Positions 37,194-45,995 are shown, numbered from the stretch's first letter. The stretch is 64,000 nt of DNA from Paraglaciecola hydrolytica (GCF_001565895.1 NZ_LSNE01000011.1:62892-126891); one strand, 5' to 3'. The notes: a model not told the origin generated them from the sequence alone. Numbers and translations: made by a program.

Positions 37194-38572
37194 GCTTTCT
37201 GCCCCTTGCCTTTGAAGTCAATTTTACTGAGCTTGATCGCCAGAGTTTCGAGTTGCGCGTGGTAACTTTTTACTTTGCGATTTAATAGAGCACTTATAAT
37301 CAGCGAGGGAATGGCCACAATCAGACCTAATTCTGTGGTGATTAAGGCTTCTGAAATCCCACCAGACACAGTAGACGCATCACCAGTACCAAATATCTTC
37401 ATCATTTTAAATGTGCTGATCATACCCGACACCGTGCCCAATAATCCTAATAAAGGCGCAATGGCTGCACTGGTGGCAATCACCCCCAGATATTTTTCGA
37501 GCTTATGTTTGTGCTCGAGTAAATAGGCCACTAAATAGTCATCCCTTTGTTGCGAAACCTCAGCATTTTCAGCTATTTTCACAAGCTTAAGCTGTGCGCC
37601 TTGGCATTGAGTTATGTATTGATTTAATTGTGTATGGCGCTCGGCGTCAGTTAAGTTGGAGGCAACTTCAAGGGCTGCTATTTTTTCTGCCAGTAAAGGA
37701 ATAATGCGTGGTAAACGCAGTAGTTGAATGGCTTTGACTAATGAAACAAGCAAAGATAAGGCTGCAAAAAATAGAATAGGTAGCGCCCAAACGCCACCGG
37801 CTTCAATATGGGAAAGCAGACCCTGTTCTTGTTTGAGTAGTTTATTGGCGTTACCAAGGCTTGGGTCGAAAGTAAGCTCACCTTTGCCACTATTTTGCAG
37901 GCTGATTAATGCCCGTACCGCATCATCGTCATAAATATTACTCAGCAAGTGGGCTTCGTTGTTAGTACCTCGACTAAGTGGGCCGGCCTGATTCTGAGCG
38001 CTGTTTAGCGCGACTTCTATTGGACCTATTTGTAATACCGCCAACTTGTTAATGCTGCCATCGTTGGCGATTACTTCTTTGTTTCGCCAGTCAGGTGAGA
38101 GTTTTTTGACTAGTTGCTGGTAGGCTAATTCAATGATAGTCACATCAATATTAGTCACAGTTAGATCAGGCTGATTGATGGTCGCAAGTAAGTGACTGGA
38201 ATCTGCATAACTGCTCAGTAGCTGATATTGGTATTGACTTTGGTTAGACCATTGTTTGACCCGCTCCTGCAATTTATCTAAACCGAGCACACGCTCATCT
38301 GCCACACGCTGTACGGCTGCGGCTTGCTCGCGTAGTTTTTTTATCGCCAACTGTTCATCGTTTAACTTGTTCGCCAGCTCGCTACTTTGTTGGCTAATGT
38401 CTTTTTCGAGCTTATTTAATTCGGCCTTGGATTTACTGATGCGCTCGATAATGGTTGCCTGAATTTCTGCCTCGGACTGAGCGGCCTGACTGCAATACGA
38501 TACCGATAAGGCTAATATCAGCACGATGTTATTGAGCAATAAAGTCTTGGGGGAGCTGAAATTAAAGATCAT
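37190..38572 (-). CDS. ttpC: TtpC-like MotA/TolQ/ExbB family protein
   Basis: About 460 residues: signal peptide, a periplasmic coiled coil (about 25-120, KSKAELNKLEKDISQQSSEL) and a C-terminal three-helix ExbB domain (from about 245) with APLLGLLGTVSGMISTFKMM and SGGISEALITTELGLIVAIPSL. In Vibrio the TtpC protein is essential for TonB2 action. The frame extends to 38644, but the ATG at 38572 fits the signal peptide and overlaps the upstream gene by only 11 bases. Confidence 0.93.
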   Translation of the reverse strand: MIFNFSSPKTLLLNNIVLILALSVSYCSQAAQSEAEIQATIIERISKSKAELNKLEKDISQQSSELANKLNDEQLAIKKLREQAAAVQRVADERVLGLDKLQERVKQWSNQSQYQYQLLSSYADSSHLLATINQPDLTVTNIDVTIIELAYQQLVKKLSPDWRNKEVIANDGSINKLAVLQIGPIEVALNSAQNQAGPLSRGTNNEAHLLSNIYDDDAVRALISLQNSGKGELTFDPSLGNANKLLKQEQGLLSHIEAGGVWALPILFFAALSLLVSLVKAIQLLRLPRIIPLLAEKIAALEVASNLTDAERHTQLNQYITQCQGAQLKLVKIAENAEVSQQRDDYLVAYLLEHKHKLEKYLGVIATSAAIAPLLGLLGTVSGMISTFKMMKIFGTGDASTVSGGISEALITTELGLIVAIPSLIISALLNRKVKSYHAQLETLAIKLSKIDFKGKGQKA

Positions 38573-39371
38573 TTTCAGCCCCTTGGTGCAGGGTAATTGG
38601 CAGGGCAAGGTAAGTCGCAGTGGTTGGATTATCCAGTGAGTCACGTATTTTCAGTAAGGCTTTGGATGACAAGGGAGAGCCAAGTACTTGTTGCGTATCT
38701 TGTTGATGCCACCATTGCCAGCCTAGTTTGTTGGCGCGTCCATACCCATAAGCACTGCCATCATCATTGACATACCAACCTTGACTTAGGCCGATGTATA
38801 TCTGCGTAACCATCATATGTATGGGGTTGTCCGGACTATTGTTAAGCAACATTGATGTGCGGTTTATTGCGATGCGTCGATCAAAATCTTCGGCCAATAT
38901 AAATAAATTTAACAAGCGCTCCAGTTTTTCGCTGTTACTGGCGATGGAATCATTAATAAGTGTGATTTTTTGCTGCCATTGTTCTTGGATAGGAGGGGGC
39001 AAACGCAGCATTAAATATTCAATATTTTCGCTGATATGTTGAAGTTGCTGACTAACTTTTTGTTGCTCTGTTTCTAACTTTGTTTGCTCAGACACTAATG
39101 CTAAACGACGTTCATCTACCTCTGAGCTTATTTCGGAAGACTTTTTAATAATTTGTTGTAAGGCTTCATGTTCAAGTTCGAATAGGGCTAAACGCTGTTT
39201 TAATTGTTGACGCCGCTCATGCCAATCGGTTTGCAATTTACCTTTTTGACTTTCTAGTGTTATCCATTGCTGCATGAGTTCAGCATTTGTTTCGTTTGGT
39301 TTGGCGTTAATTTTGGCGCTTAAAACAAGTGTTAAACTAAAGACAAGATAGAGCAAGACTAATACTTTCAA
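38562..39371 (-). CDS. DUF3450 family periplasmic coiled-coil protein
   Basis: 269 residues, signal peptide about 1-22, long coiled coil (about 28-130) with QWITLESQKGKLQTDWHERR, then the DUF3450 globular end (SNSEKLERLLNLFILAEDFDRRI, GLSQGWYVNDDGSAYGYGR). It is the first gene of the TonB2-type operon and is usually paired with TtpC. It probably contacts the coiled coil of TtpC; this is inferred from co-occurrence. The promoter must lie in 39372-39639. Confidence 0.92.
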   Translation of the reverse strand: MKVLVLLYLVFSLTLVLSAKINAKPNETNAELMQQWITLESQKGKLQTDWHERRQQLKQRLALFELEHEALQQIIKKSSEISSEVDERRLALVSEQTKLETEQQKVSQQLQHISENIEYLMLRLPPPIQEQWQQKITLINDSIASNSEKLERLLNLFILAEDFDRRIAINRTSMLLNNSPDNPIHMMVTQIYIGLSQGWYVNDDGSAYGYGRANKLGWQWWHQQDTQQVLGSPLSSKALLKIRDSLDNPTTATYLALPITLHQGAENDL

Positions 39372-39543
39372 ATTAACGTCCTGTTGTAAGCTGCAGCTTT
39401 GGTGAGTTCTGGTTGGGTCGATAGTTTGACCGAAGCAGCTTAATTAATACACAGCGGTGTTAATAAAAAGTAAAAAAAAAGAGGGTGATTTAAACTTACG
39501 TAAAGAATTACCAATGCAACTTTAAAATGGTTATTTTACTGAT

Positions 39544-39571
39544 AATAGATTTTAGGTTTAGCTAATCTATT
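39544..39571. promoter_or_regulatory. Perfect inverted repeat in divergent promoter region
   Basis: AATAGATT-N12-AATCTATT, between the divergent DUF3450 and MAPEG genes. It could be an operator; no Fur-box match is clear. Confidence 0.35.
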
Positions 39572-39639
39572 GTTGTTACTCAAATTTTAGCCCACACTGA
39601 GCCACTATTAATTGTTAATACACAATTTAGGAAAGCACA

Positions 39640-40035
39640 GTGCATACACCTATTACCGCTTTTTACGCAGGTTTATTAGCTTTTTTGTTTGTTTATCTCA
39701 GTGTCTTAGTGATGCAAGGGCGCCGCACTAAAAGAATAGGTTTGGGGGATAATAATGACAAAGAGATGAGTAGACTAATCAGAGCTCATGCTAACTTTGC
39801 CGAATATGTTCCTTTAATCCTCGTACTCATGTTGATCGCCGAAATTAATCATATTGAGTATCAGTATCTGCATATTGCCGGAGCATCTTTAGTCGTAGGG
39901 CGAATATTGCATGCTATAGGTTTAAAGCGACATGCTGGGGCAAGTTGGCAAAGAGTGGCGGGCATGATTTTGAGCTTGATCGCTTTGCTAGAAATCGCGA
40001 TATTAAACGTGTTGGTGCTCTATCAACCAGCATAA
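39640..40035 (+). CDS. MAPEG family membrane protein
   Basis: 131 residues, four membrane helices. The MAPEG signature area is RAHANFAEYVPLILVLMLI (about 49-67), followed by GRILHAIGLKRHAG. MAPEG proteins include microsomal glutathione S-transferases; bacterial YecN-type forms lack a proven substrate. The start is GTG at 39640 with TAGGAAA ahead. It is a single-gene unit ending at a two-way terminator. Confidence 0.92.
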   Translation: MHTPITAFYAGLLAFLFVYLSVLVMQGRRTKRIGLGDNNDKEMSRLIRAHANFAEYVPLILVLMLIAEINHIEYQYLHIAGASLVVGRILHAIGLKRHAGASWQRVAGMILSLIALLEIAILNVLVLYQPA

Positions 40036-40043
40036 AAAAAACG

Positions 40044-40066
40044 GCGCTTTATAGCGCCATTTTTAG
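40044..40066. terminator. Two-way intrinsic terminator
   Basis: ACGGCGCT-TTAT-AGCGCCAT stem flanked by an A-run and a T-run. It serves the converging MAPEG and small heat-shock genes. Confidence 0.85.
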
Positions 40067-40093
40067 TTTTACTTGTTTTGCATCAACCAATAG

Positions 40094-40534
40094 TTATTGG
40101 CTATTCTCAAGTAGCTGACTGCCGATTTCAATCTTGCGAGGTTTTTTCGCTTCAGGCACAACACGTTCTAATTCAACATGTAATAAGCCATTTTCTAAGT
40201 CGGCAGAAAGCACTTTAACATGATCGCCGAGTTGGAATTTACGCTCGAAGCTACGTTCTGAAATACCTTTGTGTAAAAACTTACGTTGTTCGTCTTTTTC
40301 TGGTTTAGTGCCAGTGACTTGTAAGGTGTTTTCGACCACTTCGATAGTGACCTCATTTTTAGCAAATCCGGCAATTGCCATAGTAATTCGATACTTATCT
40401 TCGGCTATCAATTCAATATTGTAGGGGGGATAAGTGGATTGTTTTTCGTTCCGGGTGGCACTGTCGATCATAGAAGCTAAGTGATCGAAGCCGATGAATG
40501 AACGGTATAATGGAGTTAGATCGATGTTACGCAT
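40094..40534 (-). CDS. ibpA: Small heat-shock protein, IbpA type (Hsp20)
   Basis: 146 residues. It starts MRNIDLTPLYRSFIGFDHL like enterobacterial IbpA, followed by an alpha-crystallin domain (about 36-125, YRITMAIAGFAKNEVTIEV, RSFERKFQLGDHV) and an IEI-type C-terminal anchor (RKIEIGS). It holds unfolded proteins for refolding by other chaperones. The frame extends 5 codons upstream, but the ATG at 40534 fits the family, with AGGA 9 bases ahead inside a thermometer-like hairpin. The long leader separates it from lepB. Confidence 0.95.
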   Translation of the reverse strand: MRNIDLTPLYRSFIGFDHLASMIDSATRNEKQSTYPPYNIELIAEDKYRITMAIAGFAKNEVTIEVVENTLQVTGTKPEKDEQRKFLHKGISERSFERKFQLGDHVKVLSADLENGLLHVELERVVPEAKKPRKIEIGSQLLENSQ

Positions 40535-40633
40535 ATTGTATATCCTCATAATTCAAGCAATATAATTTTAAATGCCCCGACAAGCGGCGGCGGTTTGGTT
40601 TAAGTTGTAGTCCCTTTCGGCGACTACAACTTA
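40535..40633 (-). promoter_or_regulatory. ROSE-like RNA thermometer in the ibpA leader
   Basis: In the transcript the SD region AGGAUAUA (40539-40546) faces UAUAUUGCU (40556-40564), 9 bases upstream. They pair with a U-G, a G-G mismatch and a bulged C, the hallmark arrangement of ROSE elements (conserved UUGCU against AGGA). Upstream lie a GC-rich imperfect hairpin (about 40570-40592) and a strong one (40601-40633, AAGTTGTAGTC/GACTACAACTT). GTTGAAA at 40657-40663 may be a sigma32-like -35; its -10 is poor. Confidence 0.7.
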
Positions 40634-40722
40634 GATATATATCTGCACAAACATTTTTCAACTCAATAAATAAAATATTTTTTAATTAATTTTTAATTGA
40701 TTGATTTTAAAGTGTTTTATTT

Positions 40723-41376
40723 TTAGATTAATGGGCTAAGCGTTCGTGATGTACGTGGCAGATAGTAATTTTCAGGATCAAGAGATACCAGTACTCTATG
40801 TGCTTTACCTTGAATTTCGCTAAAAGGTACAAATCCAATAACTCTCGAATCAGAACTGTTATTACGATTATCGCCCAATACCAAATAGTGATCAGTGGGC
40901 ACGGTGACGGTGTTAAAATTATCTATAACTTGCTCACGGTGGATAAATTGCACTGCGTGTGATTTCTCAGCTAATAATTCGCTGATTGCATTTGCGTCCT
41001 CGTTAGTTTGGTAGGTAATGACTTGACCGTTGATTACCAGTTGATTATCGACCATGGCGATGTTGTCACCGGGTAAACCAATCACTCGTTTAACCAAACG
41101 GGTATCTGCGGCTTTAGAATTAAATACGACTATGTCACCCCGTTGTGGGGTTGCTATGTCTATTAAACCAATATCAGTAAAAGGCAGTTCAATGCGATAA
41201 GCCATTTTGTTAACTAATATTCTATCTCCCTCGACTATGGTGGGCTGCATCGAGCCTGTTGGCACTATGTACCAATCTGCTAGGGTGCTACGTGAGGCAA
41301 ATAAAACTAAAATTGCCAGCAGAAAAATCAGGTTGTCTTTGAGGTGTTGTACTATCCAAGCATTCACTTTTGGCAT
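40723..41376 (-). CDS. lepB: Signal peptidase I
   Basis: 217 residues: one N-terminal membrane helix (about 13-29) then the S26 catalytic domain. Catalytic Ser42 in PTGSMQPT, catalytic Lys96 in RLVKRVIGLPGD, and the box E motif GDNRNNSSDSR. It is shorter than E. coli LepB (no second helix or long cap). It is not next to lepA or rnc, so it is probably an additional paralogue. It would cleave exported precursors at the outer face of the inner membrane. Confidence 0.93.
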   Translation of the reverse strand: MPKVNAWIVQHLKDNLIFLLAILVLFASRSTLADWYIVPTGSMQPTIVEGDRILVNKMAYRIELPFTDIGLIDIATPQRGDIVVFNSKAADTRLVKRVIGLPGDNIAMVDNQLVINGQVITYQTNEDANAISELLAEKSHAVQFIHREQVIDNFNTVTVPTDHYLVLGDNRNNSSDSRVIGFVPFSEIQGKAHRVLVSLDPENYYLPRTSRTLSPLI

Positions 41377-41508
41377 GGTGTTTTATCCTTAAGTCAGTTT
41401 ATCAGAATCTCGATTTTGCAATGGTGCAGGATTTTGATTCAATGCAGAGCATTTGGTTCGCAGCACAATGTAAACAAATGTAAAACCGTGCATTTAATAG
41501 AATTGGTT

Positions 41509-42201
41509 TTAACTTAAGGCTTGATTGACTGCACTGTTGACATGGATGGAGGTGGTATCAAATAGTTTGCACTGCGTATGGGCTTGGCTGATTAGTAGAC
41601 CAATTTCGGTACAACCGAGAATAATGCCCTCTGCACCCTGAGTGACTAAGTTTTGCATAATCTGCATAAATGTTCGGCGAGAATCATCCTTAATGATACC
41701 TAAACACAGTTCTTGATAAATAATGTCGTGCAGCAAAGTTTGCTCATCTGCACTAGGTACCAGTACTTCAATGCCAAAAGACTCAGTTATACGTTTTTTG
41801 TAAAAGTCTTCTTGCATGGTGAAACGTGTACCAAGTAAGGCAACTTTTTTAATTTTATGCTCAATTAACACGGCACCAGTGGCATCTGCGATATGTAATA
41901 AGGGGATGGATACGCTGGCGCTAACCTGCTCCGCTACCTTGTGCATGGTATTGGTACAGATAAGGAAAAAGTCTGCTCCGGCAGCCTCTACACTTTGTGC
42001 GGCTTGAGCTAAAACATCGCCAGCTTGTTGCCAATTGCCCTGATGCTGAAGCTGTTCTATCTCAGCAAAATCAACACTCACCAAAACTATTTTGGCTGAA
42101 TGTAAACCACCAAGTCGTTGTTTTACTTCACGGTTTAGCAGTTGATAATAACTAGCGGTAGATTCCCAGCTCATACCGCCAATTAGGCCGATGGTTTGCA
42201 T
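41509..42201 (-). CDS. Aspartate/glutamate racemase family protein
   Basis: 230 residues with the two-cysteine racemase layout: Cys82 in ICTNTMHKV and Cys197 in IILGCTEIGLL, plus the N-terminal IGLIGGMSWESTA motif. This pattern is that of YgeA-like broad-range amino-acid racemases. PLP is not used; the two cysteines do proton transfer. It starts directly at the stop codon of the DUF3185 gene (TAAATG), so the two are co-translated. Confidence 0.93.
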   Translation of the reverse strand: MQTIGLIGGMSWESTASYYQLLNREVKQRLGGLHSAKIVLVSVDFAEIEQLQHQGNWQQAGDVLAQAAQSVEAAGADFFLICTNTMHKVAEQVSASVSIPLLHIADATGAVLIEHKIKKVALLGTRFTMQEDFYKKRITESFGIEVLVPSADEQTLLHDIIYQELCLGIIKDDSRRTFMQIMQNLVTQGAEGIILGCTEIGLLISQAHTQCKLFDTTSIHVNSAVNQALS

Positions 42202-42402
42202 TTATTTTTTCAGTACAGTAAACAAACCCACAACGCTGGCAATTAAGCCTGCAATTAAATATGCCATGGTTTCATCACTGTATTTTCCGGTAATGGCTTC
42301 ACCTATTTCACCTACTGCGGAGTTAGCCTGATTAAAGCCAAAATACAATAAGACTAAACCGACAATCAGGATTACCAATCCAATTAGTTTTTTCTGGTTC
42401 AT
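42202..42402 (-). CDS. DUF3185 small membrane protein
   Basis: 66 residues with two membrane helices (about 6-24 and 46-63) separated by a loop NQANSAVGEIGEAITGKYSDET. This matches the DUF3185 family. Function unknown. It is first in a two-gene unit with the racemase. Confidence 0.88.
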   Translation of the reverse strand: MNQKKLIGLVILIVGLVLLYFGFNQANSAVGEIGEAITGKYSDETMAYLIAGLIASVVGLFTVLKK

Positions 42403-42434
42403 TTCTGTTCCTTATTTATTTACTGCTAAACAAG

Positions 42435-42578
42435 ATATACCCTTCTTCCTCGAAACTGCAAGTTTGTTTGCTGCACTCACTCACCGTGATTTGTAAATTA
42501 AGCAACACTTAGTGCGGCTAAGTTCATGGTTCTGAGTTCAATTGCCGCCGCCGTGCAATTCCACTGCTTTGGGTATAT
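42435..42578. repeat. Dispersed repeat, copy 2 (ATATACCC ends)
   Basis: 144 bases with inverted ends ATATACCC / GGGTATAT, and inner blocks shared with 29517-29658 (see that entry). It also holds internal partial symmetry around CAATTGCCGCCGCCGTGCAATT. Non-coding. It looks like a MITE or REP-type element of Alteromonadales. Confidence 0.65.
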
Positions 42579-42605
42579 TACTTGCTCGTTGGTTATTTTA
42601 AAACC

Positions 42606-42636
42606 AATAAAAAAAGCCTGTCACAAGGACAGGCTC
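42606..42636 (-). terminator. Intrinsic terminator after yceI
   Basis: Minus strand GAGCCTGTC-CTTGT-GACAGGCTTTTTTT, 19 bases past the yceI stop. Confidence 0.88.
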
Positions 42637-42654
42637 AAGGCAGCCTAAGTTGTC

Positions 42655-43224
42655 TTATTGTTTGATGCCTTCAACTTGTAGTTCAAGTTCCACATAAGTA
42701 GAAGCAGGACCCAAATTATAAGTGATACCATAATCCGCCAGTGCGATACGGGTGGTGCCTGCAAAACCTACACGATAGCCTTTCCATGGATCCTGACCTT
42801 CACCTATTTTACTGGCTTCTATCACAATGGAATTCGTCACACCATGTAAGGTGAAGTCCCCGATAATTTTTAGCTTTCCAGTACCTAAGTCTTCAACTTT
42901 GGTACTGACAAACTTAGCTTCTGGATATTTACTGGCGTGTAAAAAGTCTTCGCCTTTGATGTGTTTATCTCGGTCAGCATGGTTAGAGTCAAAACTGCCA
43001 GTATTAATCGTCACATTGACTTTGGATGTTGTTGGTGTGGCAGCGTCATAGCTGAACTTGCCATTAAAATCGTTAAATCTACCCGTTAACCAAGAGTAAC
43101 CTAAGTGTTGAATTTTAAAATTAATCGAAGCATGGGCCCCTTTAGTATCAATAACATAATCAGCTGCGACACTATTAAACGCCAAAGTACTTAACAAACT
43201 GGCGGCGAGTAACGTTTTTTTCAT
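42655..43224 (-). CDS. yceI: YceI family periplasmic isoprenoid/lipid-binding protein
   Basis: 189 residues, signal peptide about 1-21 (VAA cleavage). Lipocalin-like beta-barrel pattern: YVIDTKGAHASINFKIQHLGYSWLTGRF, DSNHADRDKHIKGEDFLHASKYPEAKF, GDFTLHGVTNSI. Members bind long polyprenyl or quinone-like molecules. The start overlaps the cytochrome b561 stop by 4 bases (ATGA), matching the E. coli yceJI pair. Confidence 0.95.
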   Translation of the reverse strand: MKKTLLAASLLSTLAFNSVAADYVIDTKGAHASINFKIQHLGYSWLTGRFNDFNGKFSYDAATPTTSKVNVTINTGSFDSNHADRDKHIKGEDFLHASKYPEAKFVSTKVEDLGTGKLKIIGDFTLHGVTNSIVIEASKIGEGQDPWKGYRVGFAGTTRIALADYGITYNLGPASTYVELELQVEGIKQ

Positions 43225-43781
43225 TTTGGATCCTTTATTGGAGTTAATGGTTTAACGATGCGTTTTAGTGTCGCATCCTTGTTTATAAAATGATGTTTTA
43301 GTGCCGCGCCGGCATGTACCGCGACAAGAGCGATTAAGGCATAACCCAACCATTCGTGAATATCTCCAGCGAGGTCTTCCTGATTAGCAAACCATTGTCC
43401 CAATGAGGGAAGAGTAAACCAGCTAAATATGTCTATGCCGCGTCCATCAGCGGTAGAAATCAGGTAGCCGCTTAAAAACAAACTAAACAAACCGAGATAT
43501 AAGAAGGCATGAACTACAGTTGCAGTCCGTTGTTCCCAAGGTTTACCAATACCAGCAGGTTTGACTTGTTTGAGTTTCCACATCAAACGCAGTATTAACA
43601 CGGCTGCTAATAACAAACCTATGCTCTTGTGGTAGTGAGGGGCATCTTTATACCAAGGGTTATAATAATCCAGTTCTACCATCCACAAACCCAATGCAAA
43701 CATGCTCAGAACGGTAAAGGTGGTTAGCCAATGTAGGCTGATAGTGAGCCAGCCATAGCTTTGTTGAGTGTCTTTTAACAA
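43221..43781 (-). CDS. yceJ: Cytochrome b561 family protein
   Basis: 186 residues with four membrane helices and His ligands typical of bacterial b561: SLHWLTTF near 16, PHYHKSIGLLL near 48, DIHEWLGYALIALVAVHAGAALKHH near 140-165. It oxidises ubiquinol and reduces an acceptor. It is translationally coupled to yceI. The start is a TTG without a strong Shine-Dalgarno sequence; no better in-frame start exists. Confidence 0.92.
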   Translation of the reverse strand: MLKDTQQSYGWLTISLHWLTTFTVLSMFALGLWMVELDYYNPWYKDAPHYHKSIGLLLAAVLILRLMWKLKQVKPAGIGKPWEQRTATVVHAFLYLGLFSLFLSGYLISTADGRGIDIFSWFTLPSLGQWFANQEDLAGDIHEWLGYALIALVAVHAGAALKHHFINKDATLKRIVKPLTPIKDPK

Positions 43782-44071
43782 AAATGAAAGTCGCTATTGT
43801 TGCATTTATATAGACACTATAAGGTTGAATGGAAGAGAAATAAAACCCTTAAAATGAGAGCTTTTATTCGATTTTTTAGAAAGAACAAAAATTAACACAA
43901 CATCAGAGTTTAGAAAAATAGTGATCAATAACTCATTGCTTATACAGTTGTTTATACAGTAGTATGTTGCCATAACAAAACGCAACTCAAACAATGCATT
44001 TTAGTAAGGTTGTTTGTGTTAGCTTAAACGTGTTCTGTATTAATTTATTGTAATAACCAGAGGAACCTGAA

Positions 44072-44362
44072 ATGGCCATTATCATTCGCTATGTTGTAGA
44101 ACATAAAGGGGTTGAGAAATTTGTGACGGCAGATAAAAAAGAAGCAGACAAGTATGACAAGATGCTGGATTTGGCAGATAACCTTAGCGAGTTTATTGAA
44201 GCGAAAGGTCTTGCAATTGAAGGCTCGGTACTGGAAGAGCTAGGTATCATGTTAGCTAAAAACTCAAATGCCCTTACTAAGTTATTAAAAGGCAGTACTG
44301 CTCAGCAGGTGTTACTTGAAGACACTGCTGAAGTCATTGAATTAGACAAGAAAAAAGCCTGA
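44072..44362 (+). CDS. yebG: YebG family protein
   Basis: 96 residues, cytoplasmic: IIRYVVEHKGVEKFVTADKKEADKYDKMLDLADNL matches YebG; the tail is helical and acidic. E. coli yebG is DNA-damage inducible (LexA controlled), but no CTGT-N8-ACAG box is visible here. AGAGGAACC lies before the ATG. Its role is unknown. Confidence 0.9.
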   Translation: MAIIIRYVVEHKGVEKFVTADKKEADKYDKMLDLADNLSEFIEAKGLAIEGSVLEELGIMLAKNSNALTKLLKGSTAQQVLLEDTAEVIELDKKKA

Positions 44363-44410
44363 TAAAAGCGTTGAGAAGTTGCGGGCGTACTGATTTTAGG
44401 CTTAGGCTTG

Positions 44411-44441
44411 AGGTCTATGCTACTTTAAGTAGCATAGACCT
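44411..44441. terminator. Strong hairpin between yebG and the M28 peptidase
   Basis: Perfect 13-base stem AGGTCTATGCTAC / GTAGCATAGACCT with a 5-base loop. There is no clear T-run, so it is a probable two-way stop or an RNA-stabilising structure. Confidence 0.55.
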
Positions 44442-44529
44442 AAGCGATAAAACAGAGCGACACTGTGTGGAATATATCTAACCTGCATTTAGCTGCGATT
44501 AATAAAATCGTCGCTAAAAAATCTCCAGG

Positions 44530-45933
44530 TTACTCACCAAAAGCACCCGCTGCCCCTGGGAATACCACCGGACTTTCGTAACCTTCTGTACTCACGCTGG
44601 CTACACCAAAAAAGTAATTGTCGATGACGACATTGTCGAGTGTGTATTCAGTGACATCACCAACAAACTTGCTGTATTGCCATTGTGGTGCATCGGTATA
44701 ACGCCAATAAATTTTATAGCCTGCTAACTGTGGGTTTTGTTTTTTATCTAAGGCTGCCCAATTTAAGGTGGTACTAGGTTGCACAGCACCTTTTATACTG
44801 ACTTTAGCTGGAGGGGAGGGAGCCCACGCCATACTGGCTAAAGATGCTGCATTAAGTGAGGTGAGTTTAGCGGCGTAAGGAAAGTTAACCCCTGCTAAGG
44901 TATCGCCATATTCAATACCATTTTCAGTGCGTAAATCTTGGTGTTGACGATTATAGTTTTCGTTGGTTTCCATAATACGCACTGCGGGATAACCAAGATC
45001 ATTAAAGGGGCGATGATGGCCGCCGCGGGTAAAACGATCTAAGCGATAAATCACCATAGTATCGAGATTAGGAATATAACGATCGGCGATCCAGTCAATA
45101 TAACGTGCTATGTTGCGGCTTGGTGAGTCAACTTCGCCACCGGTAAAACGCCGAGAACGGGCTTCTTCTGGGGTTTCGGTCATGCGTGTGCCTTCGGCAA
45201 ATACCCGTGCGCTGGTATTGTTGATAACGCCATTGATGCCAGCGATGTTGCCAATCATGTCATTGTTTAATACTGCTTTTAAACGCCAACCGTCTTTTTT
45301 AGCCGCTTCGGCTAAAATTTTACCGCCAAACAAGCCTTGTTCTTCACCAGCTAAGGCTGCATACACTATGCTGCCATTAAATTTATATTGGCTTAAAACC
45401 CGCGCGGCTTCTAAGGTGCCAGCTAAACCTGAGGCATTATCATTGGCGCCAGGGGAATCTGAACTAGAGTTCATCGGGTCAGATACCCGGGAGTCGATAT
45501 CCCCCGACATCATGACAAATCTATTTGGGTCGCTGATACCGCGTTGGACCGCGATAACACTGACTACCTCAGTGGCATTGGGGATCCGGCTTTCACCTTG
45601 GATAATCTGCGATTGATAATAAACTTTAAGACATCCTCCACATTTTTCTGAAATGGCATCGAACTCACTTTTGATCCAGCGTCTTGCTGCACCGATGCCA
45701 CGAGTATCAGATTCTGTTTCAGAAAGGGTATGACGGGTACCAAAGTTGACCAAGCTAATAACGTCTTTTTCAATGTTTTTTGGTGAGATTTGTTTAACGA
45801 TCTCATGCAAATTTTGTTGGTCTTGGTAGGTAACGTCGGCTTGCGCGTTGTGATTTAATCCGGCAATTAAAATCAAAGGTAGAAAAAAGGGTTTTAGTTG
45901 TTTTGAATGTTTGTTGATATGCTGGTACTTCAT
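44530..45933 (-). CDS. Secreted M28 family metallopeptidase
   Basis: 467 residues: signal peptide (about 1-32), M28 domain (about 60-350) and a fibronectin-like C-terminal part (about 375-467, VSIKGAVQPSTTLNWAALD). Zinc motifs: SPGANDNASGLAGTLEAARVL (bridging Asp), ALAGEEQGLFGGK (catalytic Glu pair) and RGGHHRPFNDLGYPAVRIME (His). The usual first ligand His is Asp in SGDIDSRVSD. Probably an aminopeptidase in the periplasm or medium. Confidence 0.92.
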   Translation of the reverse strand: MKYQHINKHSKQLKPFFLPLILIAGLNHNAQADVTYQDQQNLHEIVKQISPKNIEKDVISLVNFGTRHTLSETESDTRGIGAARRWIKSEFDAISEKCGGCLKVYYQSQIIQGESRIPNATEVVSVIAVQRGISDPNRFVMMSGDIDSRVSDPMNSSSDSPGANDNASGLAGTLEAARVLSQYKFNGSIVYAALAGEEQGLFGGKILAEAAKKDGWRLKAVLNNDMIGNIAGINGVINNTSARVFAEGTRMTETPEEARSRRFTGGEVDSPSRNIARYIDWIADRYIPNLDTMVIYRLDRFTRGGHHRPFNDLGYPAVRIMETNENYNRQHQDLRTENGIEYGDTLAGVNFPYAAKLTSLNAASLASMAWAPSPPAKVSIKGAVQPSTTLNWAALDKKQNPQLAGYKIYWRYTDAPQWQYSKFVGDVTEYTLDNVVIDNYFFGVASVSTEGYESPVVFPGAAGAFGE

Positions 45934-45995
45934 CTACATGCCTTTTATTATTGTAGTTAAGCCCTGTACGCTAGTTCTTATTTTTCGGTTTGTAA

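Noticed and set aside
43806..43994. Open frame of 62 codons on the minus strand
   Set aside because: AT-rich spacer translation with no ribosome site or family resemblance.
44020..44071. Possible LexA box before yebG
   Set aside because: Only half of the pattern (CTGTATTAATTTATTG) is present; there is no CTGT-N8-ACAG within the leader.
45110..45616. 168-codon frame opposite the M28 peptidase
   Set aside because: Antisense shadow; the peptidase motifs on the other strand are decisive.
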